A stretch of 64,000 nucleotides of DNA. It comes from Chloroflexota bacterium. Its GTDB lineage: Bacteria > Chloroflexota > Dehalococcoidia > Dehalococcoidales > JACQON01. The stretch spans positions 1 through 64,000 of the forward strand of contig JACQON010000002.1 of assembly GCA_016202545.1 (NCBI GenBank), read 5' to 3'. Below are positions 44,122 through 53,383 of this stretch, piece after piece. The stretch's first letter is position 1; each line of letters starts with the position of its first letter. Below the pieces are notes generated by a model that saw only the letters and a list, made by a program, of their open reading frames with translations, was not told where the DNA came from and searched no databases. The translations under genes were made by a program, and so were the position numbers.

Positions 44122-44195
44122 AGGAAAACACCATTCTCATGAGCTAAGACGCATCGTCCTCCGCGGCACAGTGCGTCTTTACCTCGAACAGCCCG

Positions 44196-45326
44196 TTACC
44201 AGGGTTCCTTATAGGTTATTTTGGCCCCCTTCTCCGTCCAGAACTTCAGTGCTGCCGGATGGAAAGACTTCGCCTCGGCGTAAACATCAACTAATCCCTG
44301 CAGGCTATAGCCTTCAGCCACCGCATGGTAGTTCTTAATCTCATTCCTGTATTCCCATAGTATCCTCAGCACTTCCGCAACTACGTCATCGGGCAGCTCA
44401 GGACTGGCCGCCCAAGTAGAGACTGACTCTGTGACAAGCCAGTCATTTTGCAGTCGCGGGTCGGCTGTTTTGGGTATCGTTTTGAAACCAAACGGTATCA
44501 TGACCGCTCTCTGCATCTCGGCTTCAACTTCAGGAGTGGCGGGGTGATGGACGCTATATACTTTCTTGGCGGCCAATAGCTCCTCCGTAGCTGGATTGGG
44601 GACGAACTTGGGCAGAAACCCGCTGAGGGGCAGGAAGGCAGCATCTATTGTGCCGTCAATGAGCGCGTCTTTCATCTTGGCATAGCTAAGGTAGGAGACG
44701 TTTACCTTGTCCAGCATGCCGAGTTTTTCGGCGAAGAAACGGAACGTTTTGTCGCCGGTAATCCCGGGGGCATAAGCAGGGCTCACCCTCTTGCCTGCCA
44801 GGTCCTCAAAGTTCTTAATATTGGGATTTAGGGTTACTATCGCATTTTGCCACGGGAAGTTGTTCGACAATATAGTGAACTTATAGGGCTTGCCCTTAAA
44901 TACATCCCGACCTTCTCTGGAATCATAGAAGCTACCTATAGCCAGGTTTAGAATCGAGTTCTTTCTATTGCCCTCCCGGCTGGCTAGCTGCACGTTTTCA
45001 GTAGCCCCGGTAGTTTCAATAGGCACCGCCCGCAGCCAGTCGCTGTGCTTGTTAATCTGGTCAGCCAAGGCAAAGCCTAATACGTAGGCGGTGGCCCCCA
45101 GCGTTAGTGAGTAAATGTTTATCTGTGTCACCTCATGTTTTACGCTTGGCGTCGGCTTTGGGGTAGGTGCTGGCGCCGGAGCCGTCACCGTCACCGTAGG
45201 TGCTGCTGGCGCTGTCACCGTCACCGTTGGCGCTGGTGCTGGTGCTGGCGCCGGTGCGGTCTTGGCGCAGGCGATAAGGGTGGCACTCAATAGCAGTGCC
45301 ATCAAAATCATTGACAGTTTTCGCAT
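44196..45326 (-). CDS. TAXI-family TRAP solute-binding lipoprotein, paralogue 1
   Basis: A 376-residue lipoprotein. The signal peptide ends in the lipobox LIAC at residues 17-20, followed by a Pro/Thr/Val linker (APAPAPAPTVTVTAPAAPTV) of about 40 residues and the TAXI domain (YSLTLGATAYVLGFALADQINKHSDWLRAVPIETTGATENVQLASR). WQNAIVTLNPNIKNFEDLAGKRVSPAY is the hinge region. The product would tether outside the membrane and deliver a carboxylate to the permease. It ends 75 bp before the permease start and shares about half its residues with the next two genes. Confidence 0.92.
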   Translation of the reverse strand: MRKLSMILMALLLSATLIACAKTAPAPAPAPAPTVTVTAPAAPTVTVTAPAPAPTPKPTPSVKHEVTQINIYSLTLGATAYVLGFALADQINKHSDWLRAVPIETTGATENVQLASREGNRKNSILNLAIGSFYDSREGRDVFKGKPYKFTILSNNFPWQNAIVTLNPNIKNFEDLAGKRVSPAYAPGITGDKTFRFFAEKLGMLDKVNVSYLSYAKMKDALIDGTIDAAFLPLSGFLPKFVPNPATEELLAAKKVYSVHHPATPEVEAEMQRAVMIPFGFKTIPKTADPRLQNDWLVTESVSTWAASPELPDDVVAEVLRILWEYRNEIKNYHAVAEGYSLQGLVDVYAEAKSFHPAALKFWTEKGAKITYKEPW

Positions 45327-45433
45327 TTTAAATCCTCCCTGCTAAGATTTTTGCCTTATTGTTGATTGCCTTAGCCCTTCTACATGTCCCACCTCCGCAA
45401 AATGCCCGGATTGCGCTTTTCATGGTCAATGAC

Positions 45434-45571
45434 CTAGTCCTTGATTCGAAAATTCTTATAGTATTGTTTGGTGCGTTGCCGCAGATTTACTAAGAAATCA
45501 TAGATATCGTCAGGAGACCGGTATCTCGACCAATCATAAGTAGCACCAAAGTCTTCGAACAGCCCACCTAT
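45434..45571 (-). pseudogene. Orphan reading frame, probable C-terminal gene fragment
   Basis: Between the first two TAXI genes the minus strand is open for 45 codons after a TAA and encodes FEDFGATYDWSRYRSPDDI ... KQYYKNFRIKD before TAG. It looks protein-like (charged, aromatic, no rare-codon clutter) but has no start codon. I do not recognise the family. It may be the end of a gene whose remainder was lost. Confidence 0.4.
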
Positions 45572-45591
45572 TTAAACCTGGGAAATATCTA

Positions 45592-46692
45592 CTACCATGG
45601 TTCCTTGTAGGTTATTTTGCCACCCTTATCCTCCCAGAACTTCAGTGCCGCCGGATGGAAAGACTTCCTCTCAGCATAAGTGTCAACGAATCCCTGCACA
45701 TTAAATCCCTCGGCGATAGCGTGATAAGCTTTAAACTCATCCCTGTATTCCCATATTATCCTTAATACCTCAAGGATGACATCCTCGGGTACCTCAGGGC
45801 TAACAGCCCAGGCATTGCCCCCCTCAACAACGACCCAGTCATTTTGCATACGGGGGTCGGCTGTCTTTGGTATTACCTTGAAACCCAAAGGAATCCCAAG
45901 TGTTCTTTGGGTTTCAGCTTCGAGTTCAAGTGGGTGAGGGATGCTATAGACCTTTTTCATTGTCATTAGCTCGTCCAAAGCCGGGTTGGGCATAAACTTA
46001 GGCAAAAAGCCGCTGAGGGCCCCGATACCAGCATCTATTGTCCCATCGATAAAAGAGTCCTTAGTTTTGGCATAACCAAGACTTGCCGTCTTCACCGTAT
46101 CCTTTATACCGAATTTTTCAAAAAAGAACATCGATGTTGTGTAGGCAGTATATCCAGGGTAAGTTATCGCTACGGTCTTGCCTGCCAAGTCTTTGTAGCT
46201 CTTGATATTGGGGTCAAGGGTGACCATCGCATTTTGCCACGGGTTTGAGCCAGCTATTATCTGATAGGTATAAGCCTTATCTTTAAATACCCCCCGACCT
46301 TCCCTCACATCATAGAAGACCGCCATAGCAAGATTCACGATTGAATTCTTTCTATTGCCAGTTCTGCTAGCAACCTGCGCATTTTCGGTCTGACCGGCGG
46401 TCTCAATAGGTGTAGCACGTAGCCATTCACTGTGCTTGTTGATCTGATCGGATAAGGCAAATGCCAAAACATAGGTAGTTGAGCCGAGGGCGCTGCCATA
46501 GATATTGACCTCCCTCACCTCATGTTTTACGCTTGGCGTTGGGGTAGGTTTCGGCGCAGGAGGCGTCACCGTCACCGTCGGCGCAGGAGCTGTCACCGTC
46601 ACCGTTGGTGCAGGCACCGGTGCTGGCTTAGCGCAGGCAATAAGGGTGATACTCAATAATAGTGCCATTAAAATCATTGACAGTTTTCGCAT
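45592..46692 (-). CDS. TAXI-family TRAP solute-binding lipoprotein, paralogue 2
   Basis: A 366-residue lipoprotein whose first 22 residues (MRKLSMILMALLLSITLIAC) are almost identical to paralogue 1, and the 16 bases upstream (AGGATTTAAA before ATG) are shared too. The TAXI domain has VNIYGSALGSTTYVLAFALSDQINKHSEWLRATPIETAGQTENAQVASR. Binding-region residues differ (FFEKFGIKDTVK), so its ligand may differ from the other copies. A Pro/Thr linker joins lipobox and domain. Confidence 0.92.
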   Translation of the reverse strand: MRKLSMILMALLLSITLIACAKPAPVPAPTVTVTAPAPTVTVTPPAPKPTPTPSVKHEVREVNIYGSALGSTTYVLAFALSDQINKHSEWLRATPIETAGQTENAQVASRTGNRKNSIVNLAMAVFYDVREGRGVFKDKAYTYQIIAGSNPWQNAMVTLDPNIKSYKDLAGKTVAITYPGYTAYTTSMFFFEKFGIKDTVKTASLGYAKTKDSFIDGTIDAGIGALSGFLPKFMPNPALDELMTMKKVYSIPHPLELEAETQRTLGIPLGFKVIPKTADPRMQNDWVVVEGGNAWAVSPEVPEDVILEVLRIIWEYRDEFKAYHAIAEGFNVQGFVDTYAERKSFHPAALKFWEDKGGKITYKEPW

Positions 46693-46735
46693 TTTAAATC
46701 CTCCCCGCTAATATTTTTGCTTTGGAAACCATGTA

Positions 46736-47848
46736 TTACCATGGCTCCTTGTAGGTTATCTTGGCTCCCTTTCCCTCCCAGAATTTCAGTGCTGCCGGAT
46801 GGAAAGACTTCCTCTCGACATAACCATCGACAAACCCCTGGAGCGTCCAGCTCTCAGCCACAGCATAGTAATTCTTGAACGTGCCTTTCTGCTCCCAAAG
46901 GACTCTTAATATCTCGAGCACTATATCATCGGGTAACTCAGGACTGGCTGCGACGAAGCTGGCTCCTTCAGTCACATACCAATCATTCTGCATTCGGGGG
47001 TCTGCCGTTTGGGGCAGGACTTTGAAACCCATTGGGATCCCGGTCGTCCTCTGAGCCTCCTCTTCTAGTTCAAGCGGAATCTGTACGCTGTATACTTTTT
47101 TGCGGGAGGCAAGGAGCTCCTCTAAGGCAGGAGCGGGGAGAAACTTGGGGAGTACACCACTGAGAGGCAGGGCAGCCGCATCTATCGTCCCATCCAGGAG
47201 GGCATCTTTCATTTTAGCGTAGCTAAGCAACACGGCCTTTGCCTTGTCTTTCACCCCGGCTTTCTCCAGGAAAAACATGTTCGTTACGTAGGCAGTAGTG
47301 GCTGGAGCATATCCGATAGCTACTGTTTTACCAGCTAGGTCTTGGTAGGTCTTAATGTTCGGGTCAAGGGTAAGCATGGCATTTTGCCACGGATATAGGA
47401 CAGCCAGTATGTTGAAGGTATAGGGTTTATCCTTGAATACATCCCGGCCTCCCCTCATGTCATAAAAGGTTCCCACGGCCGCCTGAAAGATTGAGATTTT
47501 CCTGTTTCCTGGCCTGGTGGCTATCTGCGCATTCTCGGTGCTGCCTGAGGTTTCCACAGGTACAATCCGAAGCCAATCGCTGTTTTTGTTGACCTGCTCA
47601 GCTAATCCGAAGCCCAAAAGGTAGCCGGCTGACCCCAGCGTCAACGTGTAGTATGTAAGGTCTGCCTTCTCACGGGTTGGTGTTGGTGTAGGCGCTGGCG
47701 CAGGAGCCGTTATTGTGACTGTCGGCGCTGGCGCTGTTACTGTCATTGTCGGTGCCGGTGCAGGCGCTGGCGTCGGTGCTGGCTTAGCGCAGGCGATAAG
47801 ACCGATACTCAATATTAGTGCCATAAAAATCGTTGCCAATCTTCGCAT
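46736..47848 (-). CDS. TAXI-family TRAP solute-binding lipoprotein, paralogue 3
   Basis: A 370-residue lipoprotein: lipobox LIAC, Pro/Thr/Ala linker, and a TAXI domain (YTLTLGSAGYLLGFGLAEQVNKNSDWLRIVPVETSGSTENAQIATR; LYPWQNAMLTLDPNIKTYQDL). It is the most divergent of the three copies. The ribosome site GGGGAGGACTC lies before the ATG. It is nearest the UbiD-family gene at 47981. Confidence 0.92.
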   Translation of the reverse strand: MRRLATIFMALILSIGLIACAKPAPTPAPAPAPTMTVTAPAPTVTITAPAPAPTPTPTREKADLTYYTLTLGSAGYLLGFGLAEQVNKNSDWLRIVPVETSGSTENAQIATRPGNRKISIFQAAVGTFYDMRGGRDVFKDKPYTFNILAVLYPWQNAMLTLDPNIKTYQDLAGKTVAIGYAPATTAYVTNMFFLEKAGVKDKAKAVLLSYAKMKDALLDGTIDAAALPLSGVLPKFLPAPALEELLASRKKVYSVQIPLELEEEAQRTTGIPMGFKVLPQTADPRMQNDWYVTEGASFVAASPELPDDIVLEILRVLWEQKGTFKNYYAVAESWTLQGFVDGYVERKSFHPAALKFWEGKGAKITYKEPW

Positions 47849-47980
47849 GTTGAGTCCTCCCCACTAAGATTTTTTACTTCATTATTGCTGGTTGCCTTAA
47901 CCGCTCAATATATCTCACCTCCAGAAACCAAGGCTTTTATCAGGCGCCTTTTATCCCCGGCCCGCGTACTAGCGTGGCAA

Positions 47981-49408
47981 TTAATCAATAAACTTCTTCT
48001 CTTTTACTCTTCTCAACAACTCCGGGCTAATTGTAACCGGGGGTGCAAATTCTTTTATCCAGTGGTATGGCTTACAGGCTAGAATAAGTGATTTTGAGTG
48101 GGTAAGGTCGCCCCGGCTTTTCTTGTCAGGCGATAACATGGGGTCTATAAGGCTACCCCAACATCCTCCGATAGTATCCATTGAGGTTTCAGGGTCACAT
48201 CTTGTGCCCAAAGCCCAAAGGACGTCAGATATATTGGACGGGTCTATATCATCATCAACTATTATTACGTGCCGGCCCATATAGCCTGAAACATTAAAGC
48301 CGGCTGCCGCCAGTGCTGTCTGCTTAGCATGTCCCGCATACTGCTGTTGGATTGATATTATCCATATGCTGGTGGCGGCCTCCTGCATGCTCCACACCCC
48401 TTTTACGCCGGGGACTTGCCTATCTAACTCATTCCATAGCATAGCTGACATCAGTATATGCCTATTGAATGCCGCCCGACCTGACAGTTTTGACGGTGGC
48501 GACCCCATGATTATCGGGTTGTTCCGATGTAGGACGGCCTTTACTCTGAAAGCAGGCACGGGTCTTGAATACCCATAATATCCCAGCCACTCTCCAAAAG
48601 GCCCCTCTTCTATCATCTCGACTTCAGGCGGAACCATCTCACCTTCCAGTACAATCTCGGCTGTAGCTGGAATAGGTAAATCAGTCACTACGCCTTTCAC
48701 CACCTCAACAGGTCTGTTTCTCAGCCATCCGGCATAATCATATTCGCTAACTCCCCAGGGTATGGAGGGCCACGTGCTCGTTGCCCACAAAGTTGGCTCC
48801 TGCCCACACGTCACAGCCACGGGGCAAGGCTGGCCTTTGTCCCAATATTTTCTCCTGATTATATCCCCGTGCCTGCCCGGAGCCATATAGACCGTGGCTA
48901 CCGTTTTGTCGTGGACCTGCACCCTGTATGTCCCGAGATTTATCCAACCCTCGTCCGGGTCCCTCTGTATAACCATGCAACCTGTGCCGATGTACCTGCC
49001 TCCGTCAAGCTCATGCCACTTAGGTGATGGAAACTCAAAGAGGTCAACCTCGTCACCGGTACGGATGTTTTCCTTGACGGGCCCTGTACCAACCTGCACT
49101 GGCGGAATCAGCTTGACGTCTTCTTTGATTCTACTGCGCCATGCCCGAACAAGCTCTAACCCCCTGGCTTCCAATGGCAATCCCAGAGCAAGGGCAGTGC
49201 GCCTGGGCGTAGTAAACATGTTGGTGACAACCCTGTACCCGGCTTTGTAGCCTTTGACCTTATCGAACAACACCAGAGGCGAATCGGGAATTGCTAGCTG
49301 GACGTCTGTGACAGCGCCTATCTCCAGGTCCCAATCTGCACCCTCAACTAGCTTGTATCCCTCTAATTCCTCGACTCTTTGTATAAACTCCCTGATGTCA
49401 TAGAACAT
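47981..49408 (-). CDS. UbiD-family prenyl-FMN-dependent decarboxylase, copy 1
   Basis: A 475-residue member of the UbiD family, which (de)carboxylates alpha,beta-unsaturated or aromatic acids with prenylated FMN. The N-x-G-x-x-R segment INLGTYRVQVHDK supplies the conserved arginine. EEGPFGEWLGYYGYSRP holds both glutamates of the Glu-Arg-Glu catalytic network. I start at the ATG at 49408 (MFYDIREF) rather than the GTG at 49468. It is the first gene of the TAXI segment. UbiX is not in the window. Confidence 0.9.
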   Translation of the reverse strand: MFYDIREFIQRVEELEGYKLVEGADWDLEIGAVTDVQLAIPDSPLVLFDKVKGYKAGYRVVTNMFTTPRRTALALGLPLEARGLELVRAWRSRIKEDVKLIPPVQVGTGPVKENIRTGDEVDLFEFPSPKWHELDGGRYIGTGCMVIQRDPDEGWINLGTYRVQVHDKTVATVYMAPGRHGDIIRRKYWDKGQPCPVAVTCGQEPTLWATSTWPSIPWGVSEYDYAGWLRNRPVEVVKGVVTDLPIPATAEIVLEGEMVPPEVEMIEEGPFGEWLGYYGYSRPVPAFRVKAVLHRNNPIIMGSPPSKLSGRAAFNRHILMSAMLWNELDRQVPGVKGVWSMQEAATSIWIISIQQQYAGHAKQTALAAAGFNVSGYMGRHVIIVDDDIDPSNISDVLWALGTRCDPETSMDTIGGCWGSLIDPMLSPDKKSRGDLTHSKSLILACKPYHWIKEFAPPVTISPELLRRVKEKKFID

Positions 49409-49730
49409 TTCTATATTCTCTTTTATAGTGTCTGGCTTTTGGATACAGACAGATGACTTTTCTTGCACTCATTCTATCATACCTTGTCAAGGGAAATAGT
49501 CTCTATTACAAATCGGGTGGGCAAATTTTTCAAAAAGTTAAAGGATTTGTGCCCGCTGTCCTGCGGCACGAAAAGGTAAGGGTAATCCACCGTCTGACCG
49601 TATATCTGGGGCGTCACAGTCAGAAAGGCTGTCCTAAAGTATCTCGACAATGGCATTCCTACTATACCAAAGCTGATGACGAATGAAGATTACTTCACTG
49701 CCAGTTGAACCAGGAATCCGGGTAAAATGA
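49409..49730. other. Intergenic stretch without recognisable features
   Basis: The gap between the UbiD gene and tctB. No repeat, hairpin or gene remnant was found on either strand; the small plus-strand ORF at 49453 is not supported. Confidence 0.6.
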
Positions 49731-50204
49731 CTAGCCGAACCAACTAGGAATCAACCCCCGATACAAGGTAACTCCCAACAAGCGTTCAAATATCCCATAC
49801 ATAAATGCCGTGGCCACCACAGCGTAGATGATAGCTACATACCATCTTGTCCCATGCGACCTCATATAAGTAAAAACGAAGAGCGGAATGGCTACCAGAA
49901 AGCCCAGCACATAGATGGTTAGAGAAAACCCCATTACCCATGCCCCGACAATTAGATATCCACCCCAACTTTCTCTGGCTGCTTCTTGCACCGTGATTTC
50001 GCCTTTGCCTATGTTCGCTCCCGACACGCCTCTCGCTGAGATGCCCTTCCACAATCCTATACCTGAAAGGACAAAAACCAGGCTGCTAATCAGCAGGGGC
50101 AATAACTTGGATTCCGGGTATTTCATCGGTAACGCCAGGCCGATAACTGCCAGCGCGATTGCCATAATTACCGGGTATAAGTAAGAGCTACCTCTTAACT
50201 TCAT
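49731..50204 (-). CDS. tctB: Tripartite tricarboxylate transporter small membrane subunit (TctB)
   Basis: A 157-residue protein with about four hydrophobic segments (LYPVIMAIALAVIGLAL, LLISSLVFVLSGIGLW, LIVGAWVMGFSLTIYVLGFLVAIPLFVF, and WYVAIIYAVVATAFMYGIFERLLG), the TctB pattern. Its ATG overlaps the TctA stop by 4 bases, so the two subunits are coupled. Confidence 0.9.
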   Translation of the reverse strand: MKLRGSSYLYPVIMAIALAVIGLALPMKYPESKLLPLLISSLVFVLSGIGLWKGISARGVSGANIGKGEITVQEAARESWGGYLIVGAWVMGFSLTIYVLGFLVAIPLFVFTYMRSHGTRWYVAIIYAVVATAFMYGIFERLLGVTLYRGLIPSWFG

Positions 50205-51700
50205 GCTCTTTTACCCCCTCGCTCAAGCCGATGTCGAAGCAGTCTCATTATGGGTCTGGTGGTAAAAAGAGCAATTATGATAAAAATCAGGCTTAAACTG
50301 AGGGGCCGCATGAAGAACAGCGGGCCGGATGCGGCTAGAGCAATGAAAAGGTATTTTTCAAACAGAGTACCAAGAATATACCCCACCAGCAGCGCCGGTA
50401 AATTGAACTCGAACTTTCTCATCAGTAGCCCCACAGCACCGAAGATAAGGGTCACGATAACATCACTAAACATCTGCCCCTGAGCAAAAGCGCCAACCAG
50501 GACCATGACCGTAACTAAAGGCACCAGTATGCGGCTGGGAACATAGGCCACCTTGGACATGTACCTGGCCGTAAACAGGCAAATAAGCGCGCCGACTACG
50601 TTAGCAATAATAACCAGGAACATCATAGTGAGTGTTAGGTCCAGATGCTCCCGCATCATCGGCGGGCCAGGTATAAGCCCCAATATTAAGAACGCTCCCA
50701 GGTAGATGGCGTGCTCCGCGCTACCCGGTATGCCCAGAGCCAGAGTGGTCAACAATGCGCCTGCCTGGACAGCGTTGTTGGAACTCTCTGGAGCGATAAC
50801 CCCTTCGACAATGCCAGTGCCAAACTTCTCGGGGTGCTTCGATGTTTGTTTGGCTTGACCGTAAGCGACGAATACCGCCGTCGAAGCGCCTATCCCAGGG
50901 ATGACGCCGATGATGTAGCCGATAACAGTGCTACGCAGCCACAGCACCCAGTGACGAAATACATCCTTTACCCCCTCCAGTACCTGCTTCCCCTTTATCA
51001 CCACCTCTACTTTAGCTATAGTGCCGCCTTTGACGGCCAGGTCGATTATTTCCGGCAAGGCAAACAGCCCCAGGATAAGGGGAATCAGCGGGATGCCATC
51101 ATAGAGGTAAGGGTTACCGAAAGTAAAACGTGGCACCCCGGATATCGCTTGATACCCGACGAGGGAAATCATAAGTCCCAGTCCGCCGCTAATTATACCT
51201 TTAAGCGGCGAGCCGACAGTCAGAATGCCAATACATGATAAGCCTAGCAGTATCACAAAAACCATGTCCGCGGAGAGGATGGACATAACCATAGGCAAGA
51301 CCAGAGGAATCATTCCTAATGCCAGAAGTGCAGCCAGCAGACCACCCATTGCCGAACTGGTCAGGACTGCTCCCAGGGCCCGGCCAGCTTGTCCCTTCTG
51401 AGTCATGGGGAAGCCGTCAATCTGCGTAGCTATGTTGACGCCGGTCCCGGGTATGTTCAACAAGACGGCGGTTATCGAGCCCCCGGTCATGGCAGCGGCG
51501 GTAATGGCCACCATGAAGACCAGAGCGTAATCGGCTGGGACCTTGAAAAGAAAAGGCAGGAAGAGGGTGATTGCCAGCATACCGCCAATGCCAGGAATAA
51601 CGCCAAATATAAGCCCGATGACAACGCCTCCAAGCATGTAAGCGAGAAGGGTCATATCTCCTAGATTTTGTAGGGCCTGGATAAATGCCTGTATTACCAT
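50201..51700 (-). CDS. tctA: Tripartite tricarboxylate transporter large membrane subunit (TctA)
   Basis: A 499-residue membrane protein with about 10-12 helices. The TctA signatures are present: GVIPGIGGMLAITLFLPF near the N-terminus, MTGGSITAVLLNIPGTGVNIATQIDGFPMTQKGQAGRALG, and ALGIPGSAEHAIYLGAFLILGLIPGP. It pairs with TctB and the TctC binding protein that starts 142 bp upstream. Confidence 0.94.
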   Translation of the reverse strand: MVIQAFIQALQNLGDMTLLAYMLGGVVIGLIFGVIPGIGGMLAITLFLPFLFKVPADYALVFMVAITAAAMTGGSITAVLLNIPGTGVNIATQIDGFPMTQKGQAGRALGAVLTSSAMGGLLAALLALGMIPLVLPMVMSILSADMVFVILLGLSCIGILTVGSPLKGIISGGLGLMISLVGYQAISGVPRFTFGNPYLYDGIPLIPLILGLFALPEIIDLAVKGGTIAKVEVVIKGKQVLEGVKDVFRHWVLWLRSTVIGYIIGVIPGIGASTAVFVAYGQAKQTSKHPEKFGTGIVEGVIAPESSNNAVQAGALLTTLALGIPGSAEHAIYLGAFLILGLIPGPPMMREHLDLTLTMMFLVIIANVVGALICLFTARYMSKVAYVPSRILVPLVTVMVLVGAFAQGQMFSDVIVTLIFGAVGLLMRKFEFNLPALLVGYILGTLFEKYLFIALAASGPLFFMRPLSLSLIFIIIALFTTRPIMRLLRHRLERGGKRA

Positions 51701-51842
51701 CCTCTAGCTGGCCTCACTACGTCTCACTGTAAATAGCTTGAAATAGACCATCTCCAATAGCGTTCATCCCCGAGTATCTCTCCCGGCGAATGAACAATAA
51801 CTCTCCTCTAATATCCGGACAAATGGGGTAACGCCCCTACCG

Positions 51843-53003
51843 TTAGCGTATATACTGGTCAATCAAGGTATCTGCCTTGTCCAAATCCTCCTTCAATATG
51901 TTTTGCCTCATCCATTCCATCCTCTTAGCCACGTCCTCACCCTTGGTGGGCGCGGTCCAGACCGGGAAGGCACGAACCACCTGAGTCTTAAAAGCCGAAT
52001 TAGCGAATATGGTGTCAAACGAACTGCGCAAAAACTTAATCCTGTCCTCAGGTATTCCCGGTGGTGCAAAAAATTCAATGGAAGCCCTCAGTGCTGATAC
52101 TATGTTTAATATTTTCTTATCTTCTGGAGAAAGCTGTACTAGCTCCGGGATTGCTGGCACGTCAGGATAATAGGCCAAGCTCCTATCATAGTCCACCACG
52201 ACGAAAGGCGTCTTCAGATAACCCTTCTCCACTTCGCGCGTGTAAGCATTAATGCTGTATGCATAGCCGTGTATCTCGCCCCTGGTGGAAGCCAGCGACA
52301 ACTCTGCAGTGCCGGCATAGCCGGGGACGATGCGGGCATCCTTGAGGCCAAAGGCTTTAATAATCAGTGCCGTCGCTATCACGGCGACACCACGCCTCTC
52401 GGAGACCCCCAGTTTGACGCCACTTGCTTGCTGCAGCTCTGCCATCGACTTATAGGGAAGCTGTGCAGCTATAGCCATCGCAGTTTCATCCCTGAGAAAA
52501 GCCCCGATATAGTTGAACTTCAGCATGTCAAACTTGACGCCAGGGTCATCCATAAGCGCTGGCCCATATAAAGTGCCCCTGCCGTATGTTAACCCCATGG
52601 TAAGCCCGTCAGGTTTGGCGGAGTATATAGCATTGGTACCGAGCAAACCACCACCCCCTGCCATGTTCTTGACTATCATAGTGCCGCCGGTAACTTCTGC
52701 CCAGAAGCTGGCATATATTCGGGCAAGGAAGTCAGCGCCGCCACCAGCCCCGTAGGGCAAAATCATAGTTGCGATGTTATTCTTATAGAAATCGGCGGCG
52801 CTTACCGCCGTCGGCGTCGGGGTTGGTGTGGGTGTAGGTGTAGGGGCTGGTGTTGGCGTTAGTGTGACTGTTGGTCCGGGGACGGTGACCGTTGGCGCAG
52901 GGGCTGTTACCGTTGCTACCGGCGCGGGTGCCCGGGCGCAGCCAGCGCCGATAGCCAGCAAGCTCAACAGCAACGCTACAAAGACTGATATTACTCTCCG
53001 CAT
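51843..53003 (-). CDS. tctC: Tripartite tricarboxylate transporter substrate-binding lipoprotein (TctC/Bug type)
   Basis: A 386-residue lipoprotein: signal peptide with lipobox IGAGC, then a 45-residue Pro/Thr/Val linker (APTVTVPGPTVTLTPTPAPT) and a Bug-type domain (YGAGGGADFLARIYASFWAEVTGGTMIVKNMAGGGGLLGTNAIY). The extra-long linker mimics those of the TRAP binding proteins here. It leads the tctCAB set. Bug proteins usually bind organic acids without strong predictability of ligand from sequence. Confidence 0.9.
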   Translation of the reverse strand: MRRVISVFVALLLSLLAIGAGCARAPAPVATVTAPAPTVTVPGPTVTLTPTPAPTPTPTPTPTPTAVSAADFYKNNIATMILPYGAGGGADFLARIYASFWAEVTGGTMIVKNMAGGGGLLGTNAIYSAKPDGLTMGLTYGRGTLYGPALMDDPGVKFDMLKFNYIGAFLRDETAMAIAAQLPYKSMAELQQASGVKLGVSERRGVAVIATALIIKAFGLKDARIVPGYAGTAELSLASTRGEIHGYAYSINAYTREVEKGYLKTPFVVVDYDRSLAYYPDVPAIPELVQLSPEDKKILNIVSALRASIEFFAPPGIPEDRIKFLRSSFDTIFANSAFKTQVVRAFPVWTAPTKGEDVAKRMEWMRQNILKEDLDKADTLIDQYIR

Positions 53004-53109
53004 TTGAATGCTCCTTTCACTTAATTTTGGCTACGGCATTACCAAACGATTCAAACTCACACCCTTGCCACCCCCTTTTAGACAGATTCTCAGCCGATAA
53101 GTTTTCCGA
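53004..53109. other. Upstream region of tctC
   Basis: Short non-coding stretch that should hold the tctC promoter. Nothing recognisable beyond its T-rich composition. Confidence 0.4.
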
Positions 53110-53230
53110 TTACAATTTAGTTCTTTGTCTCGCCAGCTTCTCCCCAGTAAGGGATAGCCATACCATGGCTCCTTAGGGTTGAGCTTGGGTAACCCCAGCT
53201 CCTCCCAGATTTGCTTGGCCCTCTCTCAGT
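53110..53230 (-). pseudogene. 3' fragment of a fourth UbiD-family gene
   Basis: The minus strand encodes ERAKQIWEELGLPKLNPKEPWYGYP and, after a shift, GEKLARQRTKL ending TAA. These match the end of the UbiD gene at 58070 (ERARQIWEEEGLPRLSAKVPWHGYS ... GEKLAKQRVKL). The reading frame changes and about 25 codons between them are lost. The bulk of the gene is absent, and the two nearby UbiD genes have different C-termini, so this is a separate decayed copy. Confidence 0.8.
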
Positions 53231-53383
53231 GAGCCTGTCCAATCTTAGGTAGTCTTTCAAAGGCTAACACTTCATGAAGTTTTCCTTTGGCTTGCGCTTG
53301 AATATATATACTGCTTCTCCAGGGGGCTTGTCAAGGTTTTGCTGAACAACTCCGCCACGCACTGGATTCCAGGCAAAAGAGGG

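Noticed and set aside
45160-45265. Tandem repeat array with possible phase variation
   Set aside because: The GGTGACGGTGAC-like repeats encode the Pro/Thr linker of the lipoprotein; they are in-frame and interrupted, so slippage switching is not indicated.
49453-49686. 77-residue plus-strand ORF in the tctB upstream gap
   Set aside because: No ribosome site, no family similarity, opposite to the surrounding operon; probably chance.
53330-53360. TTGCTGAACAACTCC as another element end
   Set aside because: It resembles the outer end of the dispersed repeat, but no inner arm is nearby; treated as a weak, unsupported match.
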